Below the pieces are notes generated by a model. It did no database searches. It was not told the DNA's origin and saw nothing but the letters and a program-made list of their open reading frames with translations. 64,000 bases of DNA from Callorhinus ursinus (Eukaryota; Chordata; Mammalia; Carnivora; Otariidae): NCBI RefSeq assembly GCF_003265705.1, contig NW_020313045.1, forward strand, positions 2,776,298 through 2,840,297, given 5' to 3'. This document shows, piece after piece, positions 24,940 through 37,140 of the stretch. The stretch's first letter is position 1. Each line of letters begins with the position of its first letter. The position numbers were made by a program, and so were the translations under genes.

Positions 24940-25418
24940 AAACAGAATATTTTAATACTGAGGACATGACAGAAATGTCAAAACCAAAAACCAGTCCACT
25001 TTAACTGAGGGGAAAAAAAGTAACTAAATGGGAAATTCCTGTACAGAATTTCTCTTTTGTGTTTTTGGCTTAGACAACTAAGAATTGCAAAACTTCTTAT
25101 AAGCAATACCATGCTAAATGCATAAAGATTTAAGTAAACTCAGATAAATAGAGGAATGGTATTTTATATGATTTTTAATTAGTTCAAGGAGACAATCTAA
25201 AAATTCCTTAGTTTTTTCTCTTTTTTGTCTAGAGCGTAAGTGGAGTGACAAGTTTTTTAATTGTTCATATATCTGTTGCTTTTTTGACTTCAGAAAAGTT
25301 ACCACTGGGAGAAAAAAAAAAATCTAGCAAAGAGCTTGTGATCCTCTGAGTTCAATGAGTATGAGCAACATACAGTGAATCCCTTGCTTTAGTTTTATAT
25401 AGATTTTCCTCTCTCTCT

Positions 25419-25618
25419 TTTTAAAGATTTCATTTATTTATTTGAGAGAGAGAGAGCATGTGCACGCAAATGGCGGGAGGGGCAGACGGAGAGGGAATCT
25501 CAAGCAGACTCAGCGCTGAGTGCAAGAGGGGTTTGATCCCACGACCCTGATACCATGACCTGAGCCAAAATCAAGAGTCTGATGCTTGCTTAACCAACTG
25601 AGCCACCTAGGCACCCCT
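25419..25618 (-). mobile_element. Older Can-SINE variant
   Basis: Reverse copy of the 'caagagtctgatgc' type. TCTCTCTTTTT-like words lie on both sides. Confidence 0.88.
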
Positions 25619-26062
25619 TCTCTCTTTTTTAAAAAACAACTTTACTTATACACAAAATTAGCTATGTTTCTGCTTAAGATAATTTTCACATATCTAATGT
25701 GTTCCAATAGATTTTTAAGTAAGTGGGGATTCTTACCATTACACATTTGAACATACCAAGACCTCCGTATTACTCTATTTCTCTTAATCTTTTCCTAATC
25801 AAGCATTCTACCACCATCACCATCGCCCTCTGGGGGTCAGAGGGGGAGCCATATAATTAAAGAATTTCATGCTTAATAGAATACATTTCAATTACCTGGA
25901 AAATTTACTCATCTATGATAAATCCCTGCCATTGCTGGATAGCAGAGAAATGTCATTTTTCTTTACCTTTCTTCGTTATTTGTAATCACCACTCAGGAGC
26001 TAAACAGGCAATAGGAATGATATGTCCAGCTATGAAACCCAAAATTACAACCACAGAGTCTT

Positions 26063-26263
26063 TTTTTTTTTTAAAGATTTTATTTATTTATTTGAGAGAG
26101 AGAGAGAGAATGAGAGATAGAGAGCACGAGAGGGAAGAGGGTCAGAGGGAGAAACAGACTCCCTGCTGAGCAGGGAGCCCGATGTGGGACTCAATCCCGG
26201 GACTCCAGGATCATGACCTGAGCCGAAGGCAGTCGCTTAACCAACTGAGCCACCCAGGCACCC
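26063..26263 (-). mobile_element. Can-SINE with 17-bp target duplication
   Basis: TACAACCACAGAGTCTT occurs at 26046-26062 and 26264-26280. Reverse orientation. Confidence 0.96.
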
Positions 26264-26694
26264 TACAACCACAGAGTCTTAAGAGTTAAAAAGAACCTAC
26301 CAATTTAGTCCATTTTACACTCACTATAGGACTTCTTTCTGTGACCCATCTGAACCATTCTATTTACCTGCTTTCATTGAAAGAGATTTATTTCAAACTT
26401 CTTCCTTAATATCAAATGGTAATCTACTTTTCTGTGGCTTTCACTTAGTAGACCTATTTCTGACCTCTTCAAACACTTGAAGATAATGATCAGGTTTACC
26501 TTTAGGACATTTGTTGTTATCATCTTATACACAATTTTATAAAAAATGTCTCAACACTTTCGGAAGCAACAGCTATTTTGGTTTACTTCTCTTTGCTTCG
26601 GGGTTGTTTTTCCCTCTGGTAATGGACAAACTATTTGCCGATATAGCCAGAAATGCATGAGATGCATGTTCTTTTCCACTTAAAGATTCTAAAG

Positions 26695-26878
26695 ATTTTA
26701 TTTATTTATTTGACAGAGAGAGAGAGACAGCGAGAGAGGGAACACAAGCAGGGGGGGTGGGAGAGGGAGAAGCAGGCTTCCTGCGGAGCAGGGAGCCCGA
26801 TGCGGGGCTCGATCTCAGGACCCCGGGATCATGACCTGAGCAGAAGGCAGACGCTTAACTGAGCCACCCAGGCGCCCC
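26695..26878 (-). mobile_element. Can-SINE with 20-bp target duplication
   Basis: TCCACTTAAAGATTCTAAAG occurs at 26675-26694 and again at 26879-26898 without mismatch. Reverse orientation and intact head. Among the youngest insertions in the window. Confidence 0.97.
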
Positions 26879-27029
26879 TCCACTTAAAGATTCTAAAGCA
26901 AGTTTTTGCCTCATCAGTAGGATAGATTTTTAAAAGGAGGAGGGAGTGAGTAGGGAGAAATCATTTAGTATATTATTGCTATATATTACAATGTACTAAC
27001 ATACTTTGAAGGAAAGTGAAAGTGGTTAG

Positions 27030-27290
27030 GACCACATATAATGGAATCAAACTTGGTTTGACTCTAGTCTTGGCCACTGGCTATCTCCACCCGGCTGTGT
27101 GACTTGGGGTGTAGTACTTAACTTCTCTGCACCTCGGTTTCCTCCCATGGAAATTCAAGGAAATAACTATAACCAAATAAAAGGACTGTTGTGAGGGATC
27201 AACGTGTTACTATGTTAAAAATTCAGAATAGTGCTTGGCACAAAGTAAGTGCTCTATGTGTTAGTCATTATAATTTTTGCTATTGCTGTG
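27030..27290 (+). repeat. MIR, nearly complete
   Basis: Landmarks run in order: ctggctatctccacccggct, gtgtgacttgggg, cctcggtttcctcccatgg and gcttggcacaaagtaagtgc. Confidence 0.8.
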
Positions 27291-27999
27291 CACCTACTTT
27301 AAATTGGATTATTATGGTAATACATGCAAGAAAAACATAAAGATATTTTAATTAAACTTGATTCAGATTTTTCCAGATCTCAGTAACAACTTTATTTTTT
27401 ACATGGTACTTTAGCAATGTTACAATGGCAAACTACTCAGCCATTCGAAATCACTTTCAGAAAAATAGGTAATGACATGAAAAATGTCTGCAACATTATT
27501 AATTGGAAGGTTAAAAAAAGCCATTTGCCAAAAAGCATTAACTATAATGATTCCAACTTTATTTCTTAAAAATGCAAAAATATGTCGGTGGAGGACAGGG
27601 ATGAGAGAGACAACAGATCTCACTAGAAACTCATACAGAAAATGTCAACAGTGGTATCTTTGGTAGTGATATTACAACTTATTTTTCATTTGATTGTTTT
27701 CTATATGGTCTAATTTTTTAATAACCATGTATTAAATTTTTTATCAGAAAATAATCTATTGTTTTAAAATGTGTCTTACATAGGTTGTTCAAGCCTTTCT
27801 CTACTTTCTTTAAAAGCCTATAAGTAATATAAGTTCCCTATCTTCAGGAAGAAAATGAAATAATTCAAGATACTAAAGGAAGTAATGAATTCATCAGAGT
27901 ACAAAGCCAACAAAGAGCTGTTATTATGTATATCCTAAAATTCTATTTTCTGTTTTGATTGCTATGTTAGCTATCCCACATATTTTTCTCTGCTATCGA

Positions 28000-30149
28000 A
28001 ATTTTACATTAAGTTGAACTGATAAAACATTGAGAGATCACATAATGCTCTATGTCATTTCTACTTCACGACTAAGACAAAAATGCAAGATTTTGTGTTA
28101 CAAAATAGCAGAAAGTGTTCGTCACAAGGGAGTGATGAAAAGCTTATAGTGTTTTTTTCTCAAGATTCCTCTGCTCTAAAAATTACACATGAAAATAAGG
28201 CTAGTACTTTCTGTACTATATTTAGTGAGCCCTTAGATTTAGGAACACTTGCTATAGCTTCTTACCTTTTTTCTTTTCTCTTCTTCAGTGGTAAAATTCT
28301 AGAGTCCGTTATAGAAGAAATATTACCAGCAATATTCACTGTTTTTAATGACTGACACAGACTTAAGAGTACTTACATCAAGACATTTGAAATTATATCC
28401 ACAACCACCCCACCTCAGTTGGGAAATAAAAAAAAAGCAAGGCTTATAAGTATTCTTTACTTCTAAGTAAAGAATAAAGAATGTTATCCAACATTCTCAC
28501 TGAAGCTTTCCAGAACTCTGAATAGAGTGCTATTGTGAATTTTCACACGTTAGGTTAAAGAATATCTTGTTTTGGCTATAATAAAATGTATCTCCTTTTT
28601 TTTTATTTTGATACACCAAAAATTATGCCACTTTATTATTTTTAATCTCTTAACGTCTATACATATTTAGCAATGCTAATTTAGTCTGAAATGAAATTAC
28701 TGCAACTAAGACAGACAGTTAAAAAAAAAAAACCTAAAAGGAAAAAAATTTTTTTCTATAGAATCTGGGGAAAGACCATAATAATGTAAGAAAAACTCCT
28801 TATTAATATAACATTTTTGCTATGTAATAACCATAACCATCCACAATATGCCAGAAATTACATAGGCAAAAAACTTGTAATATCTGCCAAAATTTGTGAT
28901 ATATTACACATACTAAACCATTCGAATTTCACTTATTTAGGATATGTGACCTATAATTCAGTACATATAAAACCTATATACAATCCATAAAACTCAATCA
29001 TAATAATCCTCGACCTTCTCTACCAAATCCATCCCTCCTTTTCACCTCCACAATCAACAACTCCCAAATACCATTTTTAACACTAAGAAGTAATAGGAAA
29101 CTTGAGAATGGCTTTTCAATAAGTTAAAAAAGTATCCTAAACCAACTGCTCTTTATCTGTTTTTGAACATCTAACATAAAGAACACGAAGTTAGCAAAAC
29201 AAAACAAACTCTGAAACAAAAAGGTAAGTACGTTTAAATAAAGCCTTACGAATTTATCAGTAGAGTAAGATGATTTATGAAAGGTTGCTTAGGATGTGTC
29301 TGAAAAAAATTTCTCTCAGATAATACCATCTACATTCTCGCATTGGGAACTACTTTAGTTATTTATAATTACCCTTTATTCATGCCAAATCTATAACTTC
29401 TTTTAAAGCCAGTAGAACATGTTCAGGAAAACCTGAATTAAAACACTAAAATGATGACAAGGCCCTAGAAAAATAAAAGTATAAAGTAAATAAATTTTGG
29501 GCTTCACACCTTCAAGTATATGCTACACAAAATGACTAGTCTCAAGCAGCCAGAAATCTACATATTAAGTGGATAGATGATCCTAGGTTCAAGCAGTGGA
29601 GGTTTTTCCCAGGTCCTTCTGAAGAAGATGCTTTCTCCTCTTCCAGTAGAGGGAGCAAAACCGTAATGTTCTACTCAGGCCACAGAAGAGGAGGGAGGTT
29701 TAAGAGTGCCTTTTAAATACCTTAAAATCCATCTAGACATTTCAAAAAATGAACTGAAAATACCATTTGAAGCAGAAATAAAATCAAGCCAAAGGAAAAG
29801 ATAAAGATTTTATCTTCTTCAAACATTTCAAGGCTTTGAGATGAATAAATGGTCCCTAAATGTTTAATTTCAAGTACTGTGATATATTATACTGTCTACC
29901 AGATCTCACAGGTAACCCTGCTAAAACCAAGCATTTTAGGAATCCTTAATTTAACAAGATTTCAGACAAATGATAAAATATTACATTAAGTACATTTTTT
30001 ATTATAGAAATAACATAGTAACATGACAATAACTATAGAAAACAAAGGAAAGTATAATTGCACTCCCCTAAAACAATCTATCTCCTTTCAGTATTTTTTT
30101 TCCGCATGCATATTTTCATACTGCTATGAAAAAAGTATAATTATAAAAA
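28000..30149. other. Intronic sequence, no gene recognised
   Basis: AT-rich. An open frame of 90 codons near 28083-28355 lacks any recognisable motif and has no splice context, so it is not called. A perfect 11-bp-arm hairpin (attctttactt/aagtaaagaat) lies at 28452-28475. Confidence 0.5.
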
Positions 30150-30395
30150 CATTAATTAGGTGCTTACTGCATGCTAGGCACAGTTCCCAGTACTTTCACA
30201 TATTATAACCCTTTTAATCCTTATCAAAGTCCTATTAAGTAGATCCTGTTAGTATTCCACATTTAAAAGATGAGGCAAATGAGACAGAATGAAATTCTCT
30301 AACTGGCTAAAAGTCACACAGCTAACAAGTAACAGTAGCCAAGGTTCTAACCCAGGTAGTTCGGTACCTGAGCCTGTACTCTTAAACATTTTACT
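30150..30395 (-). repeat. MIR
   Basis: Reverse MIR: aaaagatgaggcaaatgagac, aaagtcacacagctaacaag and ggttctaacccaggtag. Confidence 0.75.
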
Positions 30396-31246
30396 GTGAT
30401 CTTAGTCTTGAATTATGCTTCCCCCCATCACTAATATACTGTCAGTGTTAGTCTTCAAACTTTTTAATGCCTGTAATAGTCCATCTAATATGCTATGATA
30501 ATAAACTATGATCCTTCCATATGTGCTGTATAGACAGTGTAAGATAAAGATCTTTGGGTATATTACTTTTGCTATGCTTGGGTTACTGTAATCAAGTATT
30601 TTTATATTCAAATTTACCATCAAACTGTTTTCCAAAATATTTGTGTCAAATAACAAACCTATATAATTTCCAATGTCACTATAAATTGGCCAGCATTAAG
30701 CATTAACAAAAATTTTTTTCTAATACATAAAAATAAAACCATGCTGCAAATTGAATTATTAAAGTTGCATATTATTCTGAATGTTCTTTTTAATAATTCA
30801 ACTTACCCTTTTGTGAATTCCAGCTCCTATGCTTTATTTAGTTATCAAGTGAAGTCCTAAAAGTTTGCTTATCAATGTGTATGGGTTTTTGATAGGAATA
30901 TTAACACTATGTTCATTATATTTGTGATAAAATGTTCCCGGTCTATTGTTTACCTTTTAATTATGGTTAAGTTTTTATTTTTGATAATAAATCATTCTGT
31001 TAAAGGCAATTATAATTGAAAGTTACAAAAAAGGCCTTAAAACCTTATAATTTTCTAAATACAGAAGTTAATGTATTGCTTTGAGCACATCAATAAATCA
31101 CTTTCAAATATAAGACTGTTAAAGCAATAGAAACTATGTCAAAGTATGCCTAAGTTTGAGAAATCCTGGATATGTCTCACATAAAGTTAACTCAAAAAAA
31201 AAAAGCCCATTCTATCCCAAATCACCAAAATAAAAGAGCCACATAC

Positions 31247-32704
31247 CTGTCGCTGTAAATATAGGCGATTTCTGTCATGTAAATGCTGATGATTGGAAAG
31301 TGAAGAGTGCCAACTTCGAGCCTGACTATGCATCTGTGTTGGAGCCATATCCGAAGGCCGAGTTACAAGATGTGAAGTAAACTGCCGTTCAAGGTCATGA
31401 TCTAAAACATGACTTGAATGATCTTGTCCAAATGCTGCCTCATCAAATTGGGGAAGGAGACCCTCCTGGAGGAGGTCTTCTGGGTCAAGTCCTGTGAATG
31501 GCTCAGTTTGAGACTCCACTTGTTGAAGTAAATTCTCTTCTAAAGATGAAAAGCCATTAGTTTCTACGTGATCATTGAAATGGCCCATTTGAGTTCCTGA
31601 GTCAACAGGATCTGGGAAGTTCATGTGTACAGGAGATAATTTTGAATTGCTATAATTACCCTGAGGATGTGATGAATGCAACATTTGGAAATTATTTGAA
31701 TTCAACGATGTATTGGGATTTAGCATATGCTGAGTGGATTCTTGCTTGATTCCCCTATGAGGTGAAAAGGAGTTACTTCCGGTAAAATCAGATAAAGTCT
31801 GATTTGTATGATTAGGTGCAAGCACTGCAGAGGCCTGCAGAAGACTGTTTGGTGAGATGTGATTACTGGAAAAGGAATAATGTGATGAAAACTGCTGTGA
31901 ATTACTGACAGAACAAGAAGTCATATTTGGAGAAGGTCCATTGAAATTCCCTTCTTGATGATTGCTACACTTGAGGAAGTGAACTGAAGGATTTGACGTT
32001 TGGGAAAATTGCTGCATTGAAAGAGACTGTTGCGACGCAGATGCATTAGGGATTTGTGATGGGTGGTTAACACTGACTCTGTGTGGACCAGAAACATTAA
32101 CATCCATAAAATTTTTAGACTGGCTGAGGGAATTCTGCCCTGGGTTAAGATTATTTCTGTTTTGTTGTGAGCGTAGTGAAGTGCACTGTGTTTGTTGTTC
32201 ACTGGCCTGAAATAAGGCAAAGTCATGGTGTACCACAAAGCTTTTATTTTGATGCATAGAGTGAGAATGTCCTTGTTGGTGAAAAGGAGATCCATTTTGA
32301 TTGGAAATGCTGGTAGCTGTCTGATGGCCCCACATTGGACTGCCATCTGCTACATCTGGAAACAAACCATTGGGCTGGTTTTGGGGGTGGATCGGAGAAC
32401 AATTAAACTGAGAGTGTGGAGATAACACGTGTTCAGCTGGGCTACCAAAAGGCTGATTGACTTGGTGAAATTTCATTGAATCAAACTGATTTAACTGCTC
32501 ATAATCAGTTATCTTCTGATGTGTTGGAGTACCTTGAACATGGTTCAGTGAATCTATGTGCAAAGGTTCAAATTCTGCACCCAAGTTCAATTCATCAACT
32601 AGTGAAACAGGTCCTGGCTGTACAAATGCATCATCTGACAAACCTTCTAAGGTCTCACCAAAAAGATTGGCATCATCAAAAAAGTCCATCATTGGATCTG
32701 TCAT
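31247..32704 (-). CDS. CHD9: CHD9, first coding exon (exon 2), N-terminal 486 codons
   Basis: CHD9 is an ATP-dependent chromatin remodeller of the CHD6-9 subfamily that acts in the nucleus as a transcriptional coactivator. I recognise it from the N-terminus MTDPMMDFFDDANLFGETLE and a long collinear match to the CHD9 N-terminal region as I remember it. The ATG is at 32702-32704, with A at -3. The frame runs 486 codons to ...LQRQ and meets a donor (GTATGT, plus-strand 31241-31246) in phase 0. Reading on gives 19 intronic codons and a stop, which I exclude. The segment is low-complexity and rich in Ser, Asn, Gln and His, with no folded domain visible. The start is acidic. Residues about 386-425 form an acidic/hydrophobic stretch (EENLL, EDLLQEGLL) resembling an activation segment. 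I-K-Q-E at 319-322 fits a SUMO consensus. The chromodomains and helicase lie in later exons outside the window. The frame is intact, so this is a living gene rather than a retrocopy. Confidence 0.97.
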
Positions 32705-32869
32705 CTTGAAAAATCCAGTGACAATCTGGGCTATTCACTCCAAATGACGTATATTCAGCTTCTGTGTAGTGGATATTATTGGATCATTGCCAAAGGTCAT
32801 CAACTAATCCGAAACAGGTCAATGTTCATTATTGCTCTAGATAATGACATGTCATGAAGTGTCAGAATC
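32705..32869 (-). other. CHD9: CHD9 exon 2, 5' untranslated leader
   Basis: This is the 165-nt non-coding part of exon 2. Its upstream edge is an acceptor read on the minus strand: a pyrimidine-rich stretch ending TTTTCCTAG immediately before GATTCTGACAC, with the AG complement at 32870-32871. The leader has four ATGs before the main start, giving short frames of 8, 16, 21 and 3 codons, none in frame with CHD9. The 21-codon frame ends 30 nt before the CHD9 ATG. The acceptor and phase-0 donor together define a 1,623-bp exon. Confidence 0.88.
32735..32855 (-). promoter_or_regulatory. Cluster of overlapping upstream ORFs in the CHD9 leader
   Basis: Three upstream frames run 32855-32829 (8 codons), 32850-32800 (16 codons, with a second internal ATG) and 32800-32735 (21 codons, starting M-T-F-G-N-D). 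The stop of the second and the start of the third share bases as TGATG at 32802-32798, a layout compatible with termination-reinitiation. A 3-codon frame starts at 32787. Upstream ORFs generally lower main-frame translation and can make it stress-responsive. That role here is inference; only the frames are seen. Confidence 0.6.
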
Positions 32870-33095
32870 CTAGGAAAATAAGAAAAACAAAGTTTAATGA
32901 TGAGTATTCATTAAAGTTCTACAAAGTTTATATATGATTTAAAAAACATACAATCTCAGTGTACAGTATTTTTTGGTAGAATGATTAAAAAATTGCAAAA
33001 AGCTCATTAATATTCCCTACAAGAAAAAAATGCTGGTGCATGGGATGCGACTGTATGCATTTCAAAGTAATAATGCATATTACTTCATTTTCAAG

Positions 33096-33160
33096 TTCAT
33101 ATATATGTATACACACATATATACATACATACGCATATACACACATACATACACACATGT
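33096..33160. repeat. AT/CA-rich simple repeat
   Basis: Interrupted tatata/tacaca units upstream of a truncated SINE. Confidence 0.8.
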
Positions 33161-33288
33161 ATTTTTTTTAAGTAGGCTCCATACTTAGCGCAGAGCCCAA
33201 CATAGGGCTTGAACTCACAACAGTGAGATCAAGACGTGAGCCGAGATTAAGAGTTGGATGCTCAACCAACTGAGCCACCCAGGCACCA
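33160..33288 (-). mobile_element. Old, short Can-SINE variant
   Basis: Reverse orientation. The body is shortened (taggctccatacttagcgca) while the head complement gagccacccaggcacca is retained. Confidence 0.75.
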
Positions 33289-33560
33289 CTTGAAGCTCAT
33301 ATATTTTGAGGACAGAATGTAAACTTGAGAATGGTATGTCAGACTCTCACCATGAAATGACCATCATTCCCCAGCAGCTCTGGCATGTTTAAAGTATATA
33401 TGTATTACACTTTGCAGTAATGTCTTGCTAAGACAGCTGACATCAGATCTTCTCAGAGTAGTAAGTGTGTTGTGATATTTTGCTCTAGACCTCTCGAGCA
33501 GATAAATCTTATTGTTTCATACAGTATATGTGGAAATACACCAAGAAGAACAATTGTATG

Positions 33561-33771
33561 GGGTGCCCGGTGCCTCAGTTGGTTGGGCATCCGACTCTTG
33601 GTTTCAGCTCAGGTCATGATCTCGCGGTTGTGAGATGGAGCCCAATGTTGGGCTCTGCACTTAGTGTGGAGTCTGCTTCAGATGCTCTCTCCCTCTCTCC
33701 CGCTCACTCTCTCTCTTACATAAATAAAATAAATAAGTAAATAAATAAAATCTTTTAAAGAAAACAACAAT
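33561..33771 (+). mobile_element. Can-SINE
   Basis: Forward copy. AACAATTGTATG flanks it at 33549-33560 and 33772-33783. Confidence 0.95.
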
Positions 33772-33783
33772 AACAATTGTATG

Positions 33784-35247
33784 AGATCACGTTAAACTGG
33801 GCCAAATGAGACGAGTTAGCCATCTGGTCAGTTGACAGACAATGCAGACAGGTGATATATTTGGGATGTTCCCACATATTGTTACCATGGTTCTGTTGCT
33901 CATCTACATGGAAAATCAGCCTTCCTAACAGCCAACTGATTTAGATATTCAAGTAGCAAAAGCAAGAACCGTCCTGTTAATGGTCATATTTGTTACTCTG
34001 TCCCTAAGTCTCCCCCCTGCCTTCACTAAATCATTTGGAATATAAATATTGCTTATTTACTGAACTGTATAAATAAATGCGTGGTGACAATCTTGACAAT
34101 CAAGCTGAGGCAGAAATAAACAGTAGCTTGAGCTAAGCAATGAATTAGTCTTATGATAGTCTGAAGAGAAAAAATGATTACATTTACATGAATATATGTA
34201 TATACACACACACATACATGATATTTATGTGTGGAAAGGATCTAATAGGTTACTTGTTAATATGAAATGGCTAGCTAATTTTGTTCCAGGCCTGTATCAT
34301 TCCAAACACTTTTAACAAAGGTAATTTATGGTTCTGCCCTACTGTCTTGCCTAGAGAACCACAAATGGCGTTTCCTGCTGCTCTACATATTAATTAAACA
34401 TTAGCAAAGGCCGAAGAAACTTTTCCAGAACTTCTATTTTGGGAGGTCCATATTAGGAAATAGAAATTTCCTAAACAAAATGCTCACTATTTTAATGTAG
34501 AAATACTTTAGAAAAATTCTGAGAAAAACTACCGAAGTCTATGTTAATTTTAACTGGAAACTGACTTATCAATCACAATGGTATGTATCTAAGTCCTTTA
34601 ACAAATATATGATTTTAGAAGAATTAAAATACAGAAAAAGTTATTTTTCCAGATTTTATACTTGTGAGACAGAGCAGATGAAAGGCTATGTGGTCTGAAC
34701 AAGGCCATTAGCAAAATAGAGGGTAGATTAAATCACTTCTCTGGAACGTATCTTAGTTTCTGCTTCAGACTCCAGACTAGGGAACATTTATGTACACCTA
34801 GTTTATTAATCAGGAAAGCAAAGTCTTATGCTTTTATATGGTTGTATGATTATTTATCAAGAGGAACACACAAAAAAAGAAATACAGTGAAAGTTACCAA
34901 ATCCAGTATGTCATCAAATATGAGGTACATCATTAGTTGATATAATGTAAAAAAAAAATGCTGCCAGTTAAACTATGGCACTATACCATTTCAACAGTTT
35001 TTAGACTTAGTTTTATTTCAAAGGATTTGATAACTTCTTCTGCCTTGAGATACTCTGCTTGGTCCATAAAATACTTGATTGTTGCTCTGTAAGTAAATGT
35101 GAATTGCTGTCATTTCTTCAACAACAAATATTTGCTTCACTAATACTAAATTTATGCTCTGCTACTCTGTTTCTGTGCCTCTCTGCATAATCAATAACAT
35201 TTTGGTTAAATACTGAAAAATAGTGTATTTTTTTAAAAGAGATTTTA
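33784..35247. other. Intronic sequence, no gene recognised
   Basis: AT-rich unique-looking DNA with no clear repeat family or exon. Confidence 0.45.
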
Positions 35248-35381
35248 GGGGCACCTGGGTGGCTCAAGTTGGTTCAGTGCCCAACTCTTGATTTTGGCTC
35301 AGGTTGATCTCACAGTTGTGAGTTTGAGCCCTATGTTGGGCTCTGTGCTGGGCGTGAAGCCTACTTAAAAAAAAAAAAAGA
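35248..35381 (+). mobile_element. Short Can-SINE variant
   Basis: Forward head ggggcacctgggtggctcaa. The body passes directly from 'gtgaagcctacttaa' to a poly-A tail, without the CT-rich section. Confidence 0.88.
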
Positions 35382-35522
35382 CATTTCAAATAACAAACAT
35401 GTGTAGTACTAATGTACATAGCCCAACTGGTGATGGCAATATAAATAACTATGACCAAGATAAGTACTCCATGACCCCCATCTGGCAGATAGATAGGTAC
35501 TGAGACACACCCCAATTTGAGA

Positions 35523-35728
35523 TTTTTTTTTTTAAGATTTATTTATTTATTTGAGAGGGAGAGAGAGCATGTGGAGGGAGAGGCAGAAAGAGAGGGAGAG
35601 AATCTGAAACAAACTCCACACTGAGTGTGGAGCCCAATGCGGGGCTCAATCTCACCACCCTGAGATCACAAACTGAGCTGAATCCAAGAGTCAGATGCTT
35701 AACTGACTGAGCCACCCAGGCACCCCCT
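35523..35728 (-). mobile_element. Older Can-SINE variant
   Basis: Reverse copy with 'gaatccaagagtcagatgc'. Imperfect flanking words ccccaatttgagat and cccaatttcagagat. Confidence 0.88.
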
Positions 35729-36485
35729 CCCCCAATTTCAGAGATATTAAAGTGGAAAAAATATGCATCTTAGAATGATTAAAGTAATTTCTTGAATAAT
35801 TAGAATGTATCACTTCAAGAGTTCAGAACCCACAACTATAAAAATCTACTGCCCAAATGAATGTTGAAAGTAAATTACTTGAAGGATATGACATTAATTC
35901 ATATATTTCTACTTACTGCAATTAACAGTGAACTTAAACATAAATATAAAACATTGTGGATTTGTACAGATTTACTACGTGCTTATACATTTATTCTTAA
36001 AAACCAGTTAAAGAATTTTTAGGAGTCTGCTCTGGAAATAAATATATGTTGTATCAGAGCAGTAATAGTCCATACAGGAAAGAACTGGTATAGTTGTTGA
36101 ATTTTTGTACATGATGGTAGATTGTGCTAAAGCAGAATGTTTTCTACATTTATGTAGCCTGAGGCTTACCTAAAATATGGGAGAAGTAAAAATTTTAATT
36201 AAGAAAAGAATTTTGCTATTTTCTCATCCAATAAACATTTATTGATAAAGAACTTCCAGGTACTTGGTTGAAGAGTAATAACTGATCTCTGAAGGGGAAT
36301 TTGGACATGTAAACAGAACATTATCAATACATGTTACTTGTGCTTTGCTAAAAGTAAGTACATAAGAGGAACATCTAATGATTAAGAAAATGAATATAGA
36401 TACCAACACTATACTAAGAAGATACACATTCTGTATGTGACAAGATATTTCTAAGTAGTTGACATTAGTTATAAAAAGAGAGACT

Positions 36486-36666
36486 GGGCGCCTGGTTGGC
36501 TCAGTTGGTTAAGTGTCTACCTTCAGCTCAGGTCATGATCACAGGGTCCTGGGATCGAGTCCCACATCGGGCTCCCTGCTCAGCAGGGCGTCTGCTTCTC
36601 CCTCTCCCACTCCCTCTGTGTTCTCCCTCTTTCTCAAATAAATAAAATCTTTAAATAAAAATAAAA
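36486..36666 (+). mobile_element. Can-SINE
   Basis: Forward copy with head gggcgcctggttggctcag and an AAATAAATAAAATC tail. Short flank agagact on both sides. Confidence 0.9.
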
Positions 36667-36879
36667 ATAGAGACTAAAGGTGAACTATGAAAAAATGTCC
36701 ATAAAATCTCATAAAGCCATGTTTTCTGATTTGGACAGTTTATTCTACAATTAACACAATGCTCATGTAGATCTATTGCTGTAATTCATTCTGTAAAGGT
36801 ACCATTTTCTAACTTTATGAAAATATCACATCAATCTAATTTTAACTTGCTATTTCATTAAGCAAATACTTATGGACTG

Positions 36880-37140
36880 TCCATTACATCCAAAGCAACT
36901 TTGCATCCAAAGCAACTACAAAAGTTTCTGCCCTCAGGAAGGTCAGAATCTAAATCAAGGAGACAGGGGGTAATGCACAAGAAAAGCACATTATATATTG
37001 AATAAAATATGGTAATTGTGGCCTAAGAGAGGTACAAGCTCACCTGTAGGATAATTTATAAAGAGAAGAGAACATACTTGGCAAGTTATTCAGGAAAAGC
37101 TTCTTGGAACAGTTTGCATTGGAGGGAGTCTTCTAAAAGG
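36880..37140. repeat. Ancient repeat, L2-like
   Basis: The wording 'tctgccctcaggaaggtcag' and 'aggaaaagcttcttggaaca' recurs in mammalian L2-type remnants; a similar stretch lies at about 44.64-44.83 kb. Family assignment is weak. Confidence 0.35.

Larger units (their letters stand above)
1..31246 (-). other. CHD9: CHD9 intron 2 (5' portion)
   Basis: Everything left of the exon 2 donor belongs to the next CHD9 intron, which continues beyond the window. No further CHD9 exon was recognised. The content is old L1, L2, MIR and LTR remnants with about seventeen younger Can-SINEs. Unique stretches include about 13.0-15.0 kb, 22.5-24.7 kb and 28.0-30.1 kb; I see no gene in them. Confidence 0.8.

Noticed and set aside
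26695..26878. tRNA gene call from the Can-SINE head
   Set aside because: The heads derive from a tRNA and keep promoter-box-like words, but the cloverleaf is degenerate and the copies are SINEs with tails and target duplications.
28083..28355. 90-codon plus-strand open frame
   Set aside because: No motif, signal or splice context, in AT-rich intronic DNA. Length is within chance for this window size.
31921..32346. 141-codon minus-strand frame inside CHD9 exon 2
   Set aside because: Out-of-frame shadow of the real coding exon.
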